Below are positions 58,801 to 64,000 of a stretch of 64,000 nucleotides of DNA, piece after piece. A program made the position numbers and the translations under genes. Origin of the DNA: Akkermansiaceae bacterium (lineage in GTDB: Bacteria > Verrucomicrobiota > Verrucomicrobiia > Verrucomicrobiales > Akkermansiaceae); NCBI GenBank assembly GCA_022510805.1, contig JAFLSS010000005.1:1-64000 (forward strand), read 5' to 3'. Each line of letters starts with the position of its first letter. Positions within the stretch are counted from its first letter, which is position 1. Under the pieces are notes generated by a model. It was not told where the DNA came from. It did not search any database and saw only the letters and a list, made by a program, of their open reading frames with translations.

Positions 58801-61353
58801 TTACAAGGGCGCCTCCGCCGCCACATTCTCCCCGCCGTCAGAGCGGATGTCACGCCCCGTCGGGTCCACCACATTCACCTTGGCAAAGATCATGAGCGCC
58901 CGCCGTGAGGATTTCTCACCCTCCGAGCGGAACAAGCGCCCCACCAGCGGCAGATCCCCCAGCACAGGCACCTTGTCCTCATAGCGCACCACTCGCGCCT
59001 CCTTCAAACCGCCCATCACCAGCACCGCACCATTCGCCACCGTGATGTCCGTATTCGTGAGGTAGCGCTTGAATATCGGCTGGAATATGTGGTTGGGTGA
59101 GAGGAACACTCGCTCGATGCGCTCGTTGCGCCCCTCCGACCACATGGCGGCGTAGATCGGCGAGCCCCAGTCGATAAAGCCCTCAAAATCATTCACCACC
59201 GTGGTGAGCACCAGGCGCACATTGCGGCCATCCGGCGAGGGCTCAGCCTTGTGCACCCGCACTACTGAGCCAATGCCGCCCATATTCTCCTCATCCACCC
59301 CGTAGCGCACAAAGTCTGTGGGCTGCGCACCCACGGCAATGGCCATGCCGCTCGAGTTATTATTCCTGTTGTTACCCCAGTTATTATTATTGTTGTTGCC
59401 CCAGTTATTATTATTCCAATTATTGGATCTGGAGGCCGACTGCACAACGCGCGGCGGGTCGTAATTCTGAGGCACATAAATCTCGCGCACATTGGCAAAG
59501 GTGACAGCCTCCTCACTGCGCGGGTCAATGACCAAGCGCGGGGTGTGCATGGTGTCCGTGCCGGTCTTTTGCGAGAGCCCGCGCATGATCATGGTCACAT
59601 CTATAGGCTTCCACACACCGCGCACGCCGAAAATAGAGGGTGAGCGGGCAGCGGCGGTGTCATCCTCAGCATATGAGGCCACCGATCCCAGCGAGATGAG
59701 GCGGTTCATATCCCCGCCGTTCGTCACCTGTGTAAGAGAGCGCAAGCCACCTGTGGCCAGCGGGTTCTGGCGGGTAGGCACGCGCTTCTGATTTTCAGAG
59801 AGGTTCATGCCGATGGCATTGGGATCATTTGGCTGCTGCTCCACGCCACCGGTCAAGAATGTCGTCGGCGAGAGGCGCATATTGAGCAGCCAATCAAAGC
59901 CGAGATCCTCCAGATCATCCTGATTCACCTCCACCACCATGATATTGAGCACCACCTGCCATTCTTTTTCGGGGCGGTCATTGAGGTAATCCGAGATGAG
60001 AGAGAGGTTGTGCTGCGTGTTTTTCACGCGCAGGGTGCGGCTGGAGGGGTGGTAGGAAGCATAGGCGCCCTTGGGGAATGAGACACCATTGGCCTTGAGC
60101 ACCGCCACCGGATCCACCCGCCGCACTTTCATGCGGCTGCCAAACCCGCTTTCCTCCTCATCTTCCCCATCCTCATCATCACTTGAGGATTTGCCGCCCC
60201 CTTCAAACAGGTGGCTCGCCACGCCGTAGAAGGTGCGCTCTGCCAAGGCGCCATGCCCCGGCACCGCAAAACTCACCCCCGTCGGGTCAAAATAATACTC
60301 CAACCCATATGCACGCGCAATTTCATCCATCGCCTGCTTGAGCGTGATATTGCTCAGCGACAGCGAGATACGGCGCGCATGCACCTTTTCAAGCTCCGCC
60401 GGAGGAAGCGCGCCGAAATCAGTCGTCACATTGATGTGGCGCTGAGATTGTGTCCCCGAGTCCTCAAAGCGGCGCACAAAGGTGTTCAGGGTGCTGATCG
60501 CGTCATCTATTGTCGCGTCATCCAGCACAAAAGTAGGCACCTGCATCTGATCAAGGGTTCGAGCATGCGCCAGTTCCACGGAGTCCGGCACCGCCGGGCC
60601 GGAGGCATCATCGCTGCGCACCACCTCAGGCACGGCCGTATCCGCCTGGGAGATATCCCACATGCGGCCCACCTCATTGAGCATGGTGATGCGGGAGGTC
60701 TGCCGCTGCGCGGAGCCGTACCTTGCGCGGGCGTTGGCGCACTGCTCCATGCCGCGCTGAGCGGCCGTGTTGTAGGGGTCATGCTGCAGCACCGCCCGGA
60801 ACGTGCGGTCGGCATCATCATATTTGCCCAGATCATAATAGCCTTGGCCAAGTGTCAGCAGGCGGTTCACCTCCTCGACCCGGCCCACATGTTCAGGCGT
60901 GAGGGCGGGATTATTGCGCACAGGATCCTCTGTTGCAGAGAGCTCCTGCTTGGCGCGGGTATTGGTGGGCGAGAGCTCGATCGCCTCGCACAAGAATTTC
61001 ACCGCCTCCTCGCGGCGGCCCACGCTGCGGTAGTCGATGGCGCGGGCGATGAGGGCATCGGAGAGGCTATCGCGGATAAACTGCTCCTGCTGTTTGGTGG
61101 CAGGCGCTTTAGGCAGCACAGAGAGGGCGTTGCGGTAGTGCTCCACCGCGTCGGTATAGCGCTTGGCAGCATACGCTGTGCGCGCCTCCTGCACCTGCTG
61201 CATGGCATCCCGCATGGCCATGAGGCGCCGCGCCTGCTCGCGCTGCTCAGTTGCGGGCTCTTCGGCCTCTTGCGCCATGCAAAGCGGCGCCACAGCGGCA
61301 CATCCTGCCGCCATGAGCGTGGTGAGTGTAATAGCTGAAAAGAGTCTAGCCAT
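58801..61353 (-). CDS. secretin (type II/IV pilus outer-membrane channel family)
   Basis: The 850-residue exported protein has a signal peptide (MARLFSAITLTTLMAAGCAAVAPLCMAQ), TPR-like helices to about residue 240 (AYAAKRYTDAVEHYRNAL, LGQGYYDLGKYDDADRTFRAVLQHDPYNTAA), short N domains and a C-terminal secretin domain with GAVLVMGGLKEARVVRYEDKVPVLGDLPLVGRLFRSEGEKSSRR near the end. Secretins form gated outer-membrane pores for type II secretion or type IV pili. The N domain near residue 455 (SYHPSSRTLRVKNTQHNLSLIS) is typical. A poly-Asn/Trp stretch interrupts it near residue 640. It stands alone between rarA and the acyltransferase, close to two pilT genes, so a pilus role is likely but unproven. 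Confidence 0.88.
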   Translation of the reverse strand: MARLFSAITLTTLMAAGCAAVAPLCMAQEAEEPATEQREQARRLMAMRDAMQQVQEARTAYAAKRYTDAVEHYRNALSVLPKAPATKQQEQFIRDSLSDALIARAIDYRSVGRREEAVKFLCEAIELSPTNTRAKQELSATEDPVRNNPALTPEHVGRVEEVNRLLTLGQGYYDLGKYDDADRTFRAVLQHDPYNTAAQRGMEQCANARARYGSAQRQTSRITMLNEVGRMWDISQADTAVPEVVRSDDASGPAVPDSVELAHARTLDQMQVPTFVLDDATIDDAISTLNTFVRRFEDSGTQSQRHINVTTDFGALPPAELEKVHARRISLSLSNITLKQAMDEIARAYGLEYYFDPTGVSFAVPGHGALAERTFYGVASHLFEGGGKSSSDDEDGEDEEESGFGSRMKVRRVDPVAVLKANGVSFPKGAYASYHPSSRTLRVKNTQHNLSLISDYLNDRPEKEWQVVLNIMVVEVNQDDLEDLGFDWLLNMRLSPTTFLTGGVEQQPNDPNAIGMNLSENQKRVPTRQNPLATGGLRSLTQVTNGGDMNRLISLGSVASYAEDDTAAARSPSIFGVRGVWKPIDVTMIMRGLSQKTGTDTMHTPRLVIDPRSEEAVTFANVREIYVPQNYDPPRVVQSASRSNNWNNNNWGNNNNNNWGNNRNNNSSGMAIAVGAQPTDFVRYGVDEENMGGIGSVVRVHKAEPSPDGRNVRLVLTTVVNDFEGFIDWGSPIYAAMWSEGRNERIERVFLSPNHIFQPIFKRYLTNTDITVANGAVLVMGGLKEARVVRYEDKVPVLGDLPLVGRLFRSEGEKSSRRALMIFAKVNVVDPTGRDIRSDGGENVAAEAPL
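59355..59426 (-). repeat. Asn-codon microsatellite in the secretin gene
   Basis: A run of AAT/AAC-type codons encodes NNWNNNNWGNNNNNNWGNNR. Imperfect TTATTATTATTGTTG units repeat on the plus strand. The frame is kept. Confidence 0.75.
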
Positions 61354-61367
61354 AGCCTAGTGCGCTT

Positions 61368-61396
61368 ATTCTATCAAATCTTGCCCCGGAAGTCAC
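61368..61396 (-). promoter_or_regulatory. promoter of the secretin gene
   Basis: On the minus strand GTGACT, 17 nt, TAGAAT, 14 nt before the ATG at 61353; predicted leader about 8 nt. Confidence 0.45.
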
Positions 61397-61425
61397 TCAT
61401 AAATTAACGATATAGGCGAAAAAAA

Positions 61426-62784
61426 TCAGTCCTTTTGCTCACTGAGGCGGCGCAGGTACTCCATGCGCTCCGCGATGCGGAGCTCCAACCCATTGCGCGT
61501 GGGGGTGTAGTAGACCCGCCCTTCGGGCAGGTAGGCCTGAGGCACAAAATGCTCCTCCCCATAATCATGTGCATATTTGTAGGTAGTCTCCTCGAGGGAG
61601 GCGCCACGCAGGCGCGCCAGTTTCTTGCGCGTGGGGGTGGCCAGGTGATCCGGCACAGCTAGAGTCCGGCCCTCTTTGACATCCTGCATCGCGGCATCGA
61701 GCGCCGCATAGGCGGAGTTGCTCTTGGGCGCCGTCGCGAGGTAGACCGTCGCGTGCGCCAGGGGGATGCGCGCCTCAGGCATGCCCACCATCTCTGCCGC
61801 CTGAGCCGCCGCCAGCGCCACGCGCAGGGCATTGGAATCCGCCAGGCCCACATCCTCACTCGCGCAGATCACCAGCCGCCGCGCGATGAAGCGGATATCT
61901 TCCCCCGCATGGAGCATGAAAGCCAGCCAATAGAGAGCGGCGTCCGGGTCACTGCCGCGCATGGATTTGATAAACGCGGAGATGGTGTCGTAGTGCCCAT
62001 CGCCCGCGCGGTCATAGCGGATGGCTTTTTTCTGGATGGATTCCTCCGCCACCGCGAGGCTGATGCAGATGCGCCCCTCCGCCCCCGGCGGGGTGGAAAG
62101 CGCGGCCACCTCGAGCGCGGTGAGCGCCTTGCGGGCATCGCCATCGGCCTTGAGAGCCAGGTGCCGCAGGGCCGCCTCCTCTATCTCCAGCGGCATCTCC
62201 CCCAACCCGCGGCGCGGATCTGCCGCCGCGCGGCGCAGCAGCTCCACCAGCTCCTCCTCACTCACCGGCTCAAGCGGGAAGATCTGCGAGCGGGAGAGCA
62301 TGGCCGAGTTGATCGCAAAATAGGGATTCTCCGTCGTGGCGCCGATGAAACGCACCGTCCCGCGCTCCAAATGCGGCAGCAGCACATCCTGCTGCGCCTT
62401 GTTGAAGCGGTGCAGCTCATCCACAAAGAGAATAGTCTTTTGCCCGTGCAGGCTGAGCCGCGTGCGCGCCTCGGCAATCTTTTCGCGTATCTCGCTCACA
62501 TTGGACTCCACGCCATTGAGCATCACAAAATACGCGCTTGTCTGCCGCGCGATGACATAGGCCAGCGTTGTCTTGCCCACACCGGGCGGCCCGTAAAAGA
62601 TGAGCGATGAGAAGCGATCCGTCTCAATAGCCCGCCGCAGCAGCTTCCCCTCTGCAAGCAAGTGGCGCTGCCCTGCCACCTCATCCAGCGATTCCGGGCG
62701 CATGCGCCCGGCCAAGGGCATATTGCCCGTGGTGCCGGAGAGCGCCTCTGCATTGCTGCCGAATGGAGTGAACAAATCTGCCAT
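61426..62784 (-). CDS. rarA: replication-associated recombination protein A
   Basis: RarA/MgsA is an AAA+ ATPase acting at stalled replication forks. The 452-residue protein shows [21 protein letters not shown] near residue 24, Walker A [21 protein letters not shown] near 62, [49 protein letters not shown]-type sequence near 115-170, and the C-terminal helical tetramerisation domain ([39 protein letters not shown]). It starts 11 bp after the stop of the dynamin-like gene, so the two are probably co-transcribed. Confidence 0.96.
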   Translation of the reverse strand: [452 protein letters not shown]

Positions 62785-62795
62785 GGGAGGAGGTC

Positions 62796-64000
62796 TCAGA
62801 GCTTGGGTTTGAGAGCGCTGAGACTCAGGCGGATGTAATCCCGATTCTCTTTCAGCGGCTTGAGCATGCTATCCTGCCGCGCCACCTTATCGCACGGGGC
62901 GGCGTAGAGGCGGCGGTAGGCCGCCACGCGCGAGATGATGAACTGCTCGAGCACGGAGCGCATGGACACCTCCATATCCAGGCACTGCTGCTGGGCGAGC
63001 TTCGTGATGTCGGCGCAGATGTGGCGGTAGGCAATGTGGTGCCCCACGCTGCCGAGCATCCACACCAGCGCCGCCAGCAGCACACAGCAGACCCCCAGCG
63101 CATCCTGCCCCATGTAACCCAGCAAGCCCCCCACTGCCAGCAGGATGCAGATAAAGACGATGCACGCACGCATCCACCCCACCTGCGCCAGGAAGAGCGC
63201 TGACAACTCAATCCGCAGGCTGCGGTCGGCAGAGGGCTCATACATGTCGTGGCAGAGGCGCTTGCGCAGCTCCTCCAGCTCCTCTCTCAAAGCATCTTCC
63301 GGGAACTCGCCGATCTCACACGAGAGAGTTTTTTGCATGCGGGGGCGCACATGCTGCCAATGCTTAGAGCAGTAGTTTACCACAAATTGCTCATCCACCT
63401 CAGCCAGCATGGCTTGCACATTATCCGCCATCTGCCGGTAGAGGGTGCGATCCGCCTGCCCCCCCATGAGCTCCAGCCGCAGCAGTGTCGTGGCCGACAA
63501 GATCCAGCCGAACGAGTTGCGCACACTCCGCAGCAGCCCCGGCACCACCTGCAGGAGTGAGTTGCTCAGCCATTTCTGCAGTTTGGACACCTCGTTCAGC
63601 TGGCTCTGCTGACAACTGTTGATCTCCTGGGCAATGCCCTCCAGGAAGCTATTTTTCATGCGGCTGGCATGTTGGCGCGCCTGCAGGATGCTGTTCTGCC
63701 GATCCAGCAAATCCATGGTGCAGGAAGCCAGCTTGCGGATCGAGCTGCGCAGCGCAGGCGCCGCCTCCACCAGCTCCAGCACATAATTGCGGAACTCACT
63801 CATGGCGCCCTTTTCCCCGGGGCTCACAATGTAGAACGGCAGCGCCCTCCCCAGCTTGTCCGAGCACAGCTCGCCGAGCGTGGTCTTGAGTTTCAGCATC
63901 TCCTCCGCTCCCAGCGTGTCCGAAAATGTGACAGCCAGCACCGCAGCAGTGCTCTGCGGCTCTGTGATATCCGCCAGCAAATCCCACACAGGCGCACTCT
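62796..64000 (-). CDS. dynamin-like protein, C-terminal part (partial)
   Basis: The frame is open at the window edge; the track's start at 63989 is an internal GTG, and codons before it continue without a stop. About 400 residues are visible. The first ~60 look like the end of a GTPase domain (AAVLAVTFSDTLGAEEMLKLKTTL and YIVSPGEKG). Then follow long amphipathic helices, a hydrophobic hairpin near residues 275-315 (ACIVFICILLAVGGLLGYMG and CCVLLAALVWMLGSVG) and more helices. This layout of GTPase, stalk and membrane paddle is typical of bacterial dynamin-like proteins that remodel membranes. The P-loop would lie outside the window, so the call is tentative. It leads into rarA. Confidence 0.5.
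   Translation of the reverse strand, partial: SAPVWDLLADITEPQSTAAVLAVTFSDTLGAEEMLKLKTTLGELCSDKLGRALPFYIVSPGEKGAMSEFRNYVLELVEAAPALRSSIRKLASCTMDLLDRQNSILQARQHASRMKNSFLEGIAQEINSCQQSQLNEVSKLQKWLSNSLLQVVPGLLRSVRNSFGWILSATTLLRLELMGGQADRTLYRQMADNVQAMLAEVDEQFVVNYCSKHWQHVRPRMQKTLSCEIGEFPEDALREELEELRKRLCHDMYEPSADRSLRIELSALFLAQVGWMRACIVFICILLAVGGLLGYMGQDALGVCCVLLAALVWMLGSVGHHIAYRHICADITKLAQQQCLDMEVSMRSVLEQFIISRVAAYRRLYAAPCDKVARQDSMLKPLKENRDYIRLSLSALKPKL

Noticed and set aside
1-64000. CRISPR arrays, tRNA or rRNA genes, IS elements
   Set aside because: No regularly spaced direct repeats, no T-loop pattern GGTTCRANNCC in gaps, no transposase-like frames were found on reading the gaps. This was by eye, so a scan with tRNAscan-SE and Infernal would be decisive.

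Overview
The window looks like chromosomal DNA from a Gram-negative member of the Verrucomicrobiota, most likely an Akkermansia-type bacterium. This is an inference. It rests on a giant autotransporter whose signal peptide begins MKLHLPLRLLAALLA, complex I genes, lpxA, type IV pilus ATPases beside a secretin, a PVC-style short sigma factor, GC-rich coding DNA and few Shine-Dalgarno sequences. No rRNA, tRNA, CRISPR array, IS element or integrase was found. Most of the window is housekeeping DNA.

Layout. 1-4348 (-): a large RHS/YD-repeat protein running off the left edge. The ORF track misses it because it has no stop inside the window. 4554-7616 (+): fucU, queD, bioG and an unknown protein. 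7710-9427 (-): a RelE/ParE-like protein, an ABC-2-type permease and a Sel1-repeat protein in one unit. 9556-10735 (+): an exported thioredoxin-like protein, the SRP RNA with its own promoter and terminator, and rlmH. 10732-12185 (-): gph-like and lpxA. 12326-14809 (+): a lone phage tail nozzle-like gene. 14813-20423 (-): an MBL-fold RNase, glycyl-tRNA synthetase and mutS. 20533-21975 (-): a GHL10-type glycosidase. 22012-34722 (-): a complex I operon in the order nuoD-E-F-G-H-I-J-K-L-M-N, with no nuoA, nuoB or nuoC. 34911-42830 (-): a 2,639-residue autotransporter. 43302-46153 (+): a SulP transporter and mutY. 46148-51050 (-): a PAS/PP2C phosphatase, rfbB, a sigma factor and an ATP-grasp-like protein. 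51210-51608 (+): an encapsulin-cargo-like ferritin-family protein. 51689-54448 (-): bioA and dnaB. 54558-57122 (-): two PilT ATPases. 57207-58753 (-): folD and a DUF374 acyltransferase. 58801-61353 (-): a secretin. 61426-64000 (-): rarA and the C-terminal part of a dynamin-like protein.

The most striking pattern is regulatory. At many transcription-unit starts a good sigma70-type promoter (a -35 box, a 16-18 nt spacer, and a -10 box such as TAGAAT, TACAAT or TATAGA) sits only 6-10 nt before the start codon. The mRNA would then begin at, or within a few bases of, the AUG or GUG. I see this for fucU, the RelE-like gene, the thioredoxin gene, lpxA, glyQS, the SulP gene, the sigma factor gene, the ATP-grasp gene and folD. 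I used it to choose several start codons. Other points of interest are a complex I NuoH with an inserted segment in its quinone-side loop, a PilT paralogue whose N-terminal domain appears duplicated, and the solitary phage nozzle gene.
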